Positions 1 through 5,532 of a stretch of DNA of 5,536 nucleotides are shown here, in pieces; the first letter of the stretch is position 1, and each line of letters starts with the position of its first letter. The stretch lies in contig CAMWWS010000207.1 of assembly GCA_947178085.1 (NCBI GenBank), positions 1 through 5,536 of the forward strand, written 5' to 3'. The stretch is from an uncultured Lachnospiraceae bacterium (lineage in GTDB: Bacteria > Bacillota_A > Clostridia > Lachnospirales > Lachnospiraceae). The notes below the pieces were generated by a model, which ran no database searches, was not told the DNA's origin, and saw only the letters and a program-made list of their open reading frames with translations. Made by a program: the position numbers and the translations under genes.

Positions 1-145
1 AGATAGTGAAGCTTATATTTTACTTATTATAAAATAGAGCATAACACAAATTTGCAAAATCAGCAAAGCTTTCATGCAAAGGTTATAAAATTTTATTAAT
101 AAAAATAGGTTAACAAAAAATATGAATAAAAATTTAAAAAAGTTA
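1..145. other. AT-rich non-coding leader upstream of the feo promoter
   Basis: This stretch is strongly A/T-biased and I see no credible gene in it. The open frame that crosses it on the minus strand reads as a low-complexity Phe/Leu/Ile run, as expected from translated AT-rich DNA, and has no convincing ribosome site. It contains the 14-bp all-A/T palindrome TTTTATTAATAAAA at 91-104, which may be chance at this composition. The word GCAAAGGTTA at 76-85 recurs at 747-756, next to the feoB palindrome. The 3' end of an upstream gene or its terminator could lie to the left of the window. Confidence 0.6.
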
Positions 146-174
146 TTGACTTCTAATAATAGTAAGCATATACT
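146..174 (+). promoter_or_regulatory. Sigma-A-like promoter for the feo operon
   Basis: TTGACT at 146-151 matches the -35 consensus at 5 of 6 bases. TATACT at 169-174 matches the -10 at 5 of 6. The spacer is exactly 17 bases, so transcription should start near 181, leaving a leader of roughly 75 bases before feoA1. The -10 sits inside an operator-like dyad (162-177), so a bound repressor would block RNA polymerase. A second TATACT at 215-220 could be a weaker alternative -10, but I see no good -35 for it. Confidence 0.75.
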
Positions 175-177
175 AAC
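162..177. promoter_or_regulatory. Operator-like dyad over the feo -10
   Basis: GTAAGCATATACTAAC matches the perfect palindrome found upstream of feoB (753-768) at 14 of 16 bases. It covers the whole -10 of the feo promoter. The same rare dyad before both transcription-start candidates in one iron-transport locus points to a shared repressor site. The GTTAG/CTAAC half-sites recall DtxR/IdeR-family boxes (TTAGGTTAGSCTAACCTAA), but the central spacing is wider. It does not resemble the Fur box (GATAATGATAATCATTATC). The link to a DtxR-like regulator is inference. Confidence 0.55.
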
Positions 178-256
178 TACTGTAAGAGAAAAATTACTCA
201 AGTTTTATTGTTAATATACTAAAAGTGGATTTTAGGAAAGAAAGGAGAATATACAT

Positions 257-466
257 ATGCCTTTATCAATGTTGAAAGAAGGAGAACCAAATGTAATCAA
301 AAAGGTCGGCGGCAAAGAAGAAACCAGAAAATTCCTTGAGAATCTCGGATTTGTGACAGGCGGTATTGTGACTGTCGTTTCAGAAATTGGAGGAAATTTA
401 ATCGTAAATGTAAAAGATTCCAGAGTCGCCATAGGTAAAGATATGGCAAATAAGATAATGGTATAG
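257..466 (+). CDS. feoA: FeoA-like domain protein (divergent first copy)
   Basis: This 69-residue protein has the size and pattern of a lone FeoA domain, a small SH3-like beta-barrel found in the cytosol next to FeoB. Visible family features are a first strand with the conserved helix-turn (residues 22-32, ending LGF), then G-IVTVVSE at 35-43, and a C-terminal segment containing IG-DMANKIMV. It lacks the PLGDP and LR signatures of canonical FeoA, which the next gene has, so it is the divergent member of a tandem pair. The ATG at 257 is chosen because AAAGGAG (241-247) lies 9 bases upstream; a second in-frame ATG at 269 would be too far from that site. FeoA is thought to modulate FeoB activity or assembly; what this second type does specifically is unknown. 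It is probably cotranscribed with feoA2, 50 bases downstream. Confidence 0.85.
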   Translation: MPLSMLKEGEPNVIKKVGGKEETRKFLENLGFVTGGIVTVVSEIGGNLIVNVKDSRVAIGKDMANKIMV

Positions 467-516
467 TAAGCTCAGGTTTTAAAATATAAATAACGGAAGG
501 GAGTATATAATATATT

Positions 517-738
517 ATGAAAACATTGCGAGAAACGCCCTGCGGGCAGACTGTTACAGTAAAGAAGCTTTCGGGAGAAGGGCCGGTCAAAAGGCGCATT
601 ATGGATATGGGAATAACCAAAGGAGTTTCAGTTTATGTCAGAAAGGTAGCTCCTCTCGGAGATCCGGTTGAAGTAACGGTAAGGGGATATGAGCTGTCTT
701 TGAGAAAAGCAGATGCGGAAATGATTGAAGTAGAATAA
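517..738 (+). CDS. feoA: Ferrous iron transport protein A (FeoA)
   Basis: This 73-residue protein is a canonical FeoA. It has a G-x-x-V-x-V strand near residues 10-15, the segment VKRRIMDMGITKG (24-36), the APLGDPVEV loop (45-53), and the closing pattern RGYELSLRKADAEMIEVE. These correspond to the SH3-like fold of cytosolic FeoA, which is needed for FeoB-dependent Fe2+ uptake in several bacteria, probably through contact with the FeoB cytosolic domain. The ribosome site GGAAGGGAG (495-503) is 13 bases from the ATG, slightly long but the only candidate. It sits between the divergent FeoA-like gene and feoB in the same orientation. A gap of about 100 bases before feoB carries a palindrome and a possible extra promoter. 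Low similarity to the first copy by eye argues for an old duplication or separate origin rather than a recent tandem copy. Confidence 0.93.
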   Translation: MKTLRETPCGQTVTVKKLSGEGPVKRRIMDMGITKGVSVYVRKVAPLGDPVEVTVRGYELSLRKADAEMIEVE

Positions 739-743
739 TTTTT

Positions 744-775
744 TTGGCAAAGGTTAGTATATACTAACATAAAAT
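744..775 (+). promoter_or_regulatory. Possible internal promoter for feoB
   Basis: TTGGCA at 744-749 matches the -35 at 5 of 6 bases, and TAAAAT at 770-775 matches the -10 at 5 of 6, but the spacer is 20 bases, longer than ideal. The alternative -10 TATACT (760-765), inside the palindrome, has no good -35 at 17 bases. The gap of about 100 bases between feoA2 and feoB is long for a simple operon join, which fits a second start site. Under either reading the palindrome at 753-768 would cover promoter elements. Confidence 0.35.
753..768. promoter_or_regulatory. Perfect 16-bp palindrome, likely operator upstream of feoB
   Basis: GTTAGTATATACTAAC is a perfect inverted repeat. A given perfect 16-bp palindrome position has a chance of roughly 1 in 65,000 under even base use, so one in this window is unlikely by accident, though AT bias raises the odds. 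A 14/16 copy overlaps the operon promoter at 162-177. It is too short and too AT-rich to act as a terminator. The best reading is a binding site for a dimeric repressor of feo genes, plausibly a metal-dependent DtxR-like protein encoded elsewhere. Confidence 0.6.
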
Positions 776-828
776 AGCAGAATCAAACAAAAATTGGAGA
801 CGCATAACAATAGCATTAGGTGCAGAAA

Positions 829-833
829 AGAGG
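829..833 (+). promoter_or_regulatory. Ribosome binding site that sets the feoB start
   Basis: AGAGG lies 7 bases before the ATG at 841, which is ideal spacing. The same frame is open from a GTG at 820, but the nearest purine-rich site for that codon (GGAGA, 796-800) is 19 bases away, and the extension would place this ribosome site inside the coding region. The ATG start also gives the usual FeoB N-terminus, a few residues before the first beta strand and the P-loop. Confidence 0.8.
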
Positions 834-840
834 TAAATTT

Positions 841-3003
841 ATGTCAGTAAAAATTGCATTAGCAGGTAATCCAAACTGTGGTAAAACAACATTATTTAAT
901 GCTCTGACAGGTTCCAACCAGTTTGTTGGGAACTGGCCGGGCGTAACTGTAGAAAAGAAAGAGGGTAAGTTAAAGAATCATAAGGATGTTACCATTATGG
1001 ACTTACCGGGTATCTATTCACTGTCACCTTATACACTGGAAGAGGTAGTTGCAAGAAATTACCTGATTACAGAAAGACCGGATGCCATCATCAATATCGT
1101 GGACGGTACAAACATCGAAAGAAACCTGTATTTATCAACACAGATTATGGAACTTGGAATTCCTGTGATTATGGCTGTCAACATGATTGACATCGTTGAA
1201 AAGTCAGGAGATAAGATACATATTGATAAACTGAGTAAGAAACTTGGATGTGAAGTGGTTGAGATTTCTGCATTAAAGGGAACAGGTATACAGCAGGCGG
1301 CCGAGAAGGCAGTTTCGGCAGCAAAGAAACATCAGGCAGGCGCTCCTGTTCATAAGTTTGCTGCTTCAGTGGAAAATGCCATTGAGAAAGTGGAAGGTAA
1401 ATTGAGCGGTGTAGCGGAAGAACAGAAAAGGTTCTTTGCTATTAAGCTATTGGAGAGAGATGATAAAATTGGCGAGCAAATGAAAAATGTTCCCAATGTA
1501 TCCGGAGAAATTGCTTCTCTGGAAGAGGAATTTGATGATGATACGGAAAGCATTATAACAAATGAAAGATATATGTATATTTCATCCATTATCGGAGAAT
1601 GTGTTACAAAGAATGGAAAAAGAAATCTGACAACCTCAGATAAGATTGACCGGATTGTTACGAACAGATGGCTTGCGCTTCCTATTTTTGCGGTTGTGAT
1701 GTTTCTTGTATATTATGTATCAGTTACGACAGTTGGAACTTTCGTAACCGATTGGACCAATGATGTATTATTTGGAGAAATTATTCCTCCGGCAATTGAA
1801 AGTGTACTGACGGCCGTTAATTGTGCAGACTGGCTTCAGGGACTTATTCTTGATGGTATTGTAGCAGGTGTTGGTGCTGTGCTTGGCTTCGTTCCGCAGA
1901 TGTTAGTGCTGTTTATTTTTCTGGCATTTCTGGAATCCTGCGGATACATGGCGCGTGTTGCATTCATTATGGATAGAATTTTCCGTAAATTCGGCTTATC
2001 CGGCAAATCGTTTATTCCTATGCTGATAGGAACAGGGTGTGGTGTTCCCGGGGTCATGGCTTCCAGAACAATAGAAAATGACAGAGATCGTAAGATGACT
2101 ATTATGACGACCACATTTATTCCCTGTGGAGCAAAGCTCCCTATAATTGCCTTAATTGCAGGTGCGCTTTTCGGCGGGGCGGCATGGGTAGCTCCGAGCG
2201 CATATTTTGTAGGGATTGCAGCGATTATCTGCTCAGGAATAATTTTAAAGAAAACGAAGATGTTTGAAGGCGATCCCGCCCCGTTTGTAATGGAACTTCC
2301 CGCTTATCATATGCCTACGGTGGGAGCGGTCTTAAGAAGCATGTGGGAAAGAGGCTGGTCATTTATTAAGAAAGCGGGAACGATTATTCTGTTATCAACA
2401 ATTGTTATATGGTTTATGATGAGTTTTGGCTGGGCTGAAGGCTCATTCGGAATGCTGGAAGCAGAGCAGCTTGACAGCAGTATTCTTGCTAAGCTTGGCA
2501 GCGCTATTTCATGGATATTTATTCCGCTTGGCTGGAATGATGGACAGAATGGATGGAAGATGGCTGTTGCAGCCGTTACAGGTCTTGTGGCCAAGGAGAA
2601 TGTTGTCGGAACATTTGGCATGCTGTTTGGTTTTGCAGAAGTTTCGGAAGACGGCGCAGAGATATGGGGGCAGCTTGCAGGCAGCATGAGCGCAATCGCA
2701 GCTTATTCCTTTATGGTATTCAATCTCCTTTGTGCACCCTGCTTCGCAGCAATGGGTGCAATTAAGAGAGAGATGAACAATATTAAATGGTTCTGGTTTG
2801 CAATCGGCTATCAGTGCGGCCTGGCATATCTGGTTTCACTCTGTGTTTATCAAATTGGTATGCTGGTCAGCGGAAATGGATTTGGACTTTGGACTGCGGC
2901 AGCAATACTGGTTGTGATTGGATTCATCTATATGCTTTTCAGACCATACAAGGAAAGTACGTCTTTGAAAGTAAGCAGTCGGAAACTGGTAGGAGCCAGA
3001 TAG
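841..3003 (+). CDS. feoB: Ferrous iron transporter FeoB (GTPase-permease)
   Basis: FeoB is the inner-membrane Fe2+ permease with a cytosolic G-protein domain. From the ATG at 841 the protein is 720 residues, within the usual range. Residues 1-160 are the G domain: G1/P-loop GNPNCGKTT (9-17), the switch I region around VTVEKKEG (35-42), G3 DLPG (54-57), G4 NMID (114-117) and G5 SAL (143-145). Residues from about 165 to 260 are the helical guanine-dissociation-inhibitor-like region. The rest is the membrane part, with many hydrophobic segments from about 277 to 700. It includes the gate-type motifs ESCGYMAR (365-372) and GTGCGVPG (397-404), the conserved FIPCGAKLP (426-434), and a late CAPC (631-634), which supply thiols proposed to lie on the iron path. 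Two feoA genes precede it and a small Cys-rich gene follows 29 bases later. A palindrome at 753-768 suggests iron- or metal-dependent control. The frame is intact, with no key residue missing that I can see. Confidence 0.97.
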   Translation: MSVKIALAGNPNCGKTTLFNALTGSNQFVGNWPGVTVEKKEGKLKNHKDVTIMDLPGIYSLSPYTLEEVVARNYLITERPDAIINIVDGTNIERNLYLSTQIMELGIPVIMAVNMIDIVEKSGDKIHIDKLSKKLGCEVVEISALKGTGIQQAAEKAVSAAKKHQAGAPVHKFAASVENAIEKVEGKLSGVAEEQKRFFAIKLLERDDKIGEQMKNVPNVSGEIASLEEEFDDDTESIITNERYMYISSIIGECVTKNGKRNLTTSDKIDRIVTNRWLALPIFAVVMFLVYYVSVTTVGTFVTDWTNDVLFGEIIPPAIESVLTAVNCADWLQGLILDGIVAGVGAVLGFVPQMLVLFIFLAFLESCGYMARVAFIMDRIFRKFGLSGKSFIPMLIGTGCGVPGVMASRTIENDRDRKMTIMTTTFIPCGAKLPIIALIAGALFGGAAWVAPSAYFVGIAAIICSGIILKKTKMFEGDPAPFVMELPAYHMPTVGAVLRSMWERGWSFIKKAGTIILLSTIVIWFMMSFGWAEGSFGMLEAEQLDSSILAKLGSAISWIFIPLGWNDGQNGWKMAVAAVTGLVAKENVVGTFGMLFGFAEVSEDGAEIWGQLAGSMSAIAAYSFMVFNLLCAPCFAAMGAIKREMNNIKWFWFAIGYQCGLAYLVSLCVYQIGMLVSGNGFGLWTAAAILVVIGFIYMLFRPYKESTSLKVSSRKLVGAR

Positions 3004-3032
3004 GTTGAAGTGATGATTTTTGGAGGTGGAAA

Positions 3033-3170
3033 ATGGGAACACTTATTGTTGGTATAATTGTTGCAGGAATCGTGGCTCTGGCGGTCAGCAGCATGATTCG
3101 CGATAAAAAGTCAGGAAAATCTCTGCAGTGTGGCTGTGATTGCAAAAATTGCGGCGGACATTGCCACTAA
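3033..3170 (+). CDS. FeoB-associated Cys-rich membrane protein
   Basis: This 45-residue gene is easy to miss. It starts at ATG 3033, with a strong ribosome site (GGAGGTGG, 3022-3029) only 3 bases upstream of the start, and it follows feoB by 29 bases. Residues 2-22 form one hydrophobic helix (GTLIVGIIVAGIVALAVSSM). A basic patch, RDKKSGK (23-29), comes next, then a tail with five cysteines and two histidines: C33, C35, C37, C40, C44, with H43 and H45. By the positive-inside rule the tail faces the cytosol. The layout matches the family called FeoB-associated Cys-rich membrane protein (Pfam PF12669), which commonly sits after feoB in Firmicutes. Its biochemical role is not established. A reasonable inference is that the tail binds Fe2+ leaving FeoB, or interacts with FeoB as a small subunit, analogous in position to FeoC. 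Confidence 0.9.
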   Translation: MGTLIVGIIVAGIVALAVSSMIRDKKSGKSLQCGCDCKNCGGHCH

Positions 3171-3189
3171 TAATAATCTTATCCCTATT

Positions 3190-3224
3190 AAACGGGCGCT
3201 TTCTGTTTTGGAGAGCGCCCGTTT
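3190..3224. terminator. Bidirectional hairpin terminator between converging genes
   Basis: AAACGGGCGCT (3190-3200) pairs perfectly with AGCGCCCGTTT (3214-3224). Three more pairs, one of them G-U, extend the stem inward to 14 pairs around a 7-base loop (3204-3210). The GC-rich core is followed on the + strand by TTTT and on the minus strand by TTTAATA, both short U-tracts. It starts 20 bases after the stop of the small Feo membrane gene and ends 4 bases from the stop of the minus-strand gene, so it probably ends transcription from both sides. Confidence 0.85.
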
Positions 3225-3228
3225 TAAA

Positions 3229-4014
3229 CTATACCGACATTGCCAAGTAAGTCCACCCGTCAGAAGTCCACACTTCCTTAAATCCCAAAGTAATAAACGC
3301 ATTGGAACTTTTACTTCCGGTATCCTGAGGGGAGATTAACGTTGAAATACCCATTTCCCTGCATTTAATTTTCATTTCTTCCATAAGTTTTTTCATCAGT
3401 TCGTCACGACCGTCGCCTGTTATGACATAATTATTATCAAACAGAAAGCCTACAGGAATCCAGAACGGCTTAACCATTGGCAGCGTCATGACGACTGTTC
3501 CGTCAACCTCCGCTGCAAGTTCAATTCCTGTTTTGTTTTTCTCCCGTTCAATTGCGGGAACGATTTTAACCTCGGTAATTTGTTTCGGAGTCATTGCACT
3601 GTATACATTTTCCCATAAATCATTGACATCATCAAGCGTAACAGGTCTTATTATAACATTAGAATTGTTCATATTATCAAATCCTTTCCAATAATCGCCG
3701 CAGCAATGAGCGGCGTAATCTCTGGGGCAGCAGCCGAAAACAGCATTAAATGCTTTAGTAAATCCTGCGTGGGTTTCAAAACCGTATTCCATTGCTGCAT
3801 TGCATATGCCGGAGCCGTTTTTGATAAGTTCGGCAGCTGCAAAAATCCGTTCTTGCCGAACATATCCCATAACAGTCATGTTTTCTGTTTCTTTGAATTT
3901 GTGCGCAAAATGAAAAGACGAGTAACCACAGAAGCTTGCAATATCATTAAGAGTGAATTCGTCTTGCAAATGCTCGGTGATAAATTTTTCAGCATTCTTT
4001 ATTAAATCATTCAT
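3229..4014 (-). CDS. AraC-type DNA-binding domain fused to GNAT acetyltransferase-like domain
   Basis: The 261-residue protein has two parts. Residues 1-105 are an AraC/XylS DNA-binding domain with two helix-turn-helix units: FTLNDIASFCGYSSFHFAHKFKE (20-42) and the stretch from ICNAAMEYGF to FTKAFNAVFG (70-94), closing with the family's PRDY. Residues from about 118 look like a GNAT fold: IIRPVTLDDVNDLW (121-134) as the first strand and helix, a GDG turn (200-202) before a long helix where acetyl-CoA would bind, and the typical ending SSNAFITLGFKEV (236-248). The usual R/Q three residues before that glycine turn is not evident, so acetyl transfer is uncertain. Two Cys-Cys pairs (95-96 and 104-105) lie at the end of the DNA-binding domain. 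The start at 4014 has AAAGGAG (4021-4027 on the complement) 6 bases upstream. It probably senses a small molecule through, or modifies it with, the GNAT part and controls its own or nearby genes; the target is unknown. Confidence 0.85.
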   Translation of the reverse strand: MNDLIKNAEKFITEHLQDEFTLNDIASFCGYSSFHFAHKFKETENMTVMGYVRQERIFAAAELIKNGSGICNAAMEYGFETHAGFTKAFNAVFGCCPRDYAAHCCGDYWKGFDNMNNSNVIIRPVTLDDVNDLWENVYSAMTPKQITEVKIVPAIEREKNKTGIELAAEVDGTVVMTLPMVKPFWIPVGFLFDNNYVITGDGRDELMKKLMEEMKIKCREMGISTLISPQDTGSKSSNAFITLGFKEVWTSDGWTYLAMSV

Positions 4015-4054
4015 AAGCTGCTCCTTTCATAATCTTATCCCGTACGGTAATTTC

Positions 4055-4082
4055 ATTATATATCAAATTTGTGATTTGTCTT
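4055..4082 (-). promoter_or_regulatory. Promoter for the AraC-GNAT gene
   Basis: On the minus strand, TATAAT (4060 to 4055) is a perfect -10. AAGACA (4082 to 4077) is a 4 of 6 match to the -35 with a 16-base spacer. Transcription would start near 4048, leaving a leader of about 33 bases before the ATG at 4014. An 8-bp palindrome, CCGTACGG (4040-4047), lies at the predicted start and could be an autoregulatory site, but a dyad that short is expected by chance many times in a window of this size. Confidence 0.5.
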
Positions 4083-4147
4083 TTCCTGTTTTGCTGGAGT
4101 CGATATCGTATTCCTTTAAAAATGATTATAATTTTCACTGATATTTC

Positions 4148-4187
4148 TAAAAGATATTTTAATCAAAATTAACCAAAATATCTTTTA
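4148..4187. repeat. 13-bp inverted repeat upstream of the ATPase promoter
   Basis: TAAAAGATATTTT (4148-4160) and AAAATATCTTTTA (4175-4187) are perfect reverse complements separated by 14 bases. The right arm ends 5 bases before the -35 of the ATPase promoter. A shorter GATATTT at 4140-4146 repeats the same word in the left arm's orientation. There is no GC core, so a stable terminator is unlikely; a protein-binding site is a better guess. The region is AT-rich, which lowers the surprise. Confidence 0.6.
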
Positions 4188-4192
4188 CAATA

Positions 4193-4221
4193 TTGAAAAA
4201 TACTATATTAAAGAGTATACT
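4193..4221 (+). promoter_or_regulatory. Sigma-A-like promoter for the AAA_14 ATPase gene
   Basis: TTGAAA at 4193-4198 (5 of 6 to consensus) and TATACT at 4216-4221 (5 of 6) are separated by exactly 17 bases. The predicted start is near 4228, giving a leader of about 45 bases. Copies of the AAATATCTT word flank this promoter on both sides, which suggests regulated expression. Confidence 0.7.
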
Positions 4222-4240
4222 AAAAGAAATTTAGGGAAAA

Positions 4241-4260
4241 AATAACCGAAATATCTTATA
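4241..4260 (+). repeat. Third copy of the AAATATCTT element, next to the ATPase ribosome site
   Basis: The 20 bases here match 17 of 20 with 4168-4187, sharing AACC followed by AAATATCTT. The last base also belongs to AGGAG (4260-4264), the ribosome site of the ATPase. The copy therefore lies in the transcribed leader while its partner lies just upstream of the -35, an arrangement compatible with repression from two sites or with RNA-level control. Confidence 0.5.
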
Positions 4261-4272
4261 GGAGAAATTGAT

Positions 4273-5532
4273 TTGGAACTTGTAATTAATAGAGACTATT
4301 ATCTGGAACAATTAATAAAGCGCAAAAATAATGGATTAATTAAAATTGTTACCGGAATCAGAAGATGCGGAAAGTCTTTTTTACTTCGAACTTTATTCAA
4401 AAAACATTTATTGGATAATGGGATAGACGAAAGCCATATTATTGAAATGGCTTTTGATTTATTCGATAATATAGACTTTAGAGATCCCAAAATATTTTAT
4501 TCATGGGCGAAAGAACAGATTAAGGATGAAGAAAAATATTATTTTCTGCTGGATGAAGTACAGTTGTTGGAGGAATTTGTGAGTGTACTTAACGGTCTGG
4601 CAGACAAAAAGAATTGTGATGTATATGTGACCGGAAGTAATGCGAAATTTCTTTCAAAGGATATAACAACAGAATTTGGAGGCAGAGGCGACGAGATCCG
4701 TATGTATCCATTGAGTTTTTCTGAGTTTATGACCATATATGACGGAAACCGTTATGATGGATGGAATGAATATATTACCTATGGTGGTATTCCTCTCGTG
4801 GTTCTGGCAGGAACCGAAGAACAAAAGATGACAATGTTGGATAATCTGTTTAGAGAAACTTATATCAGTGATATTGTGAAACGAAATAAAATCAGAAATA
4901 TTGGCGAGATGGAATCACTGCTGGATGTATTGTCGTCGGCAATAGGGGCTTTGACCAATCCGAATAAACTTCAGAATACATTTAAGTGTGTAAGTAAATC
5001 AAAAATAACAGCTACAACCATTACAAAATATATCGAATATCTTGAAGATGCGTTCCTGATTGAAGAAGCAAGCCGTTACGACATTAAAGGGAAATCTTAT
5101 ATAGGAACACCTATGAAATATTACTTTATGGATATGGGACTTAGAAATTCACGGATCAATTTCAGGCAAATAGAAGTAACGCATTCTATGGAAAATGTGA
5201 TTTACAATGAACTTAGAATGCGGGGGTTCAGTGTTGATGTAGGGAATCTTTGTGTTGTAGAAGCGGATAAAGACGGTAAGCCTGTAAAAAAACAGTTAGA
5301 AGTTGATTTTATTTGTAATAAAGGTTCTAAAAAGTATTACATTCAGTCAGCATATATGTTTGGTACAGAGGAAAAGATGGTGCAGGAGATTAGGCCATTT
5401 TTGAAAATAAATGATTCGTTCAAAAAGATTGTGATCACATCTGATACTCCCAAACCTTTTTATACTGACGACGGCATATTGATAATGAATGTATATGACT
5501 TTTTGCTGAATTCGAATTCGTTAGAGATATAA
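4273..5532 (+). CDS. AAA_14/DUF4143 family ATPase
   Basis: This complete 419-residue protein has the two-part layout of a widespread family of unknown function. The N-terminal AAA_14 ATPase domain shows Walker A GIRRCGKS (28-35), Walker B YYFLLDE (89-95), a sensor-1-like VYVTGSN (117-123), a conserved FGGRGDEI segment (135-142) with a candidate arginine finger, and PLSFSEF (146-152). The C-terminal DUF4143 part resembles a PD-(D/E)XK nuclease fold: ENVIYNEL (307-314), EVDFI (343-347) and YYIQSAY (355-361). Q358 stands where a catalytic lysine would be; to my knowledge IQ-AY is common in this family, so it need not mean decay. The start is TTG at 4273, with AGGAG (4260-4264) 8 bases upstream. 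The next Met (residue 59) falls after Walker A, so it cannot be the start. The gene has its own promoter and appears AT-richer than the feo genes, which may reflect horizontal acquisition. Its role, possibly DNA-related or defensive, is not established. Confidence 0.9.
   Translation: MELVINRDYYLEQLIKRKNNGLIKIVTGIRRCGKSFLLRTLFKKHLLDNGIDESHIIEMAFDLFDNIDFRDPKIFYSWAKEQIKDEEKYYFLLDEVQLLEEFVSVLNGLADKKNCDVYVTGSNAKFLSKDITTEFGGRGDEIRMYPLSFSEFMTIYDGNRYDGWNEYITYGGIPLVVLAGTEEQKMTMLDNLFRETYISDIVKRNKIRNIGEMESLLDVLSSAIGALTNPNKLQNTFKCVSKSKITATTITKYIEYLEDAFLIEEASRYDIKGKSYIGTPMKYYFMDMGLRNSRINFRQIEVTHSMENVIYNELRMRGFSVDVGNLCVVEADKDGKPVKKQLEVDFICNKGSKKYYIQSAYMFGTEEKMVQEIRPFLKINDSFKKIVITSDTPKPFYTDDGILIMNVYDFLLNSNSLEI

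Noticed and set aside
91..104. 14-bp perfect palindrome TTTTATTAATAAAA
   Set aside because: It contains only A and T in a strongly AT-rich stretch, is not repeated elsewhere in the window, and has no GC core for a terminator; chance is the simplest explanation.
13..201. Minus-strand open frame of 62 codons, hydrophobic
   Set aside because: Low-complexity Phe/Leu/Ile translation of AT-rich DNA, with no convincing ribosome site, and it runs through the strong feo promoter.
175..256. Possible metal riboswitch in the feoA1 leader
   Set aside because: The leader is short and AT-rich, with no conserved riboswitch core or terminator-like hairpin that I can see; the operator over the -10 is a sufficient control element.
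297..620. Minus-strand open frame overlapping both feoA genes
   Set aside because: It lies antisense to two recognisable FeoA genes, shows no family features and starts without a ribosome site.
820..840. Seven-codon N-terminal extension of FeoB from a GTG at 820
   Set aside because: The ribosome site AGAGG (829-833) fits the ATG at 841 and would lie inside the extension; no suitable site precedes the GTG.
2307..2687. Minus-strand open frame of 126 codons within feoB, and other frames at 1350-1589, 1836-2114 and 2426-3008
   Set aside because: All are shadows of feoB, whose frame is continuous and carries family motifs throughout.
3488..4141. Plus-strand open frames opposite the AraC-GNAT gene (for example 3488-3694, 3706-4005 and 3953-4141)
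   Set aside because: They show no protein family features and are antisense to a clearly recognisable two-domain protein.
4214..4221. AGTATACT before the ATPase gene, resembling half of the feo dyad
   Set aside because: It is explained by the -10 TATACT and lacks the GTTAG left half, so it does not show shared control with the feo genes.
5508..5520. Tandem AATTCG words with a CGAATTCG palindrome near the ATPase stop
   Set aside because: Only two short units inside coding sequence (Asn-Ser-Asn-Ser); too small to count as a functional repeat.
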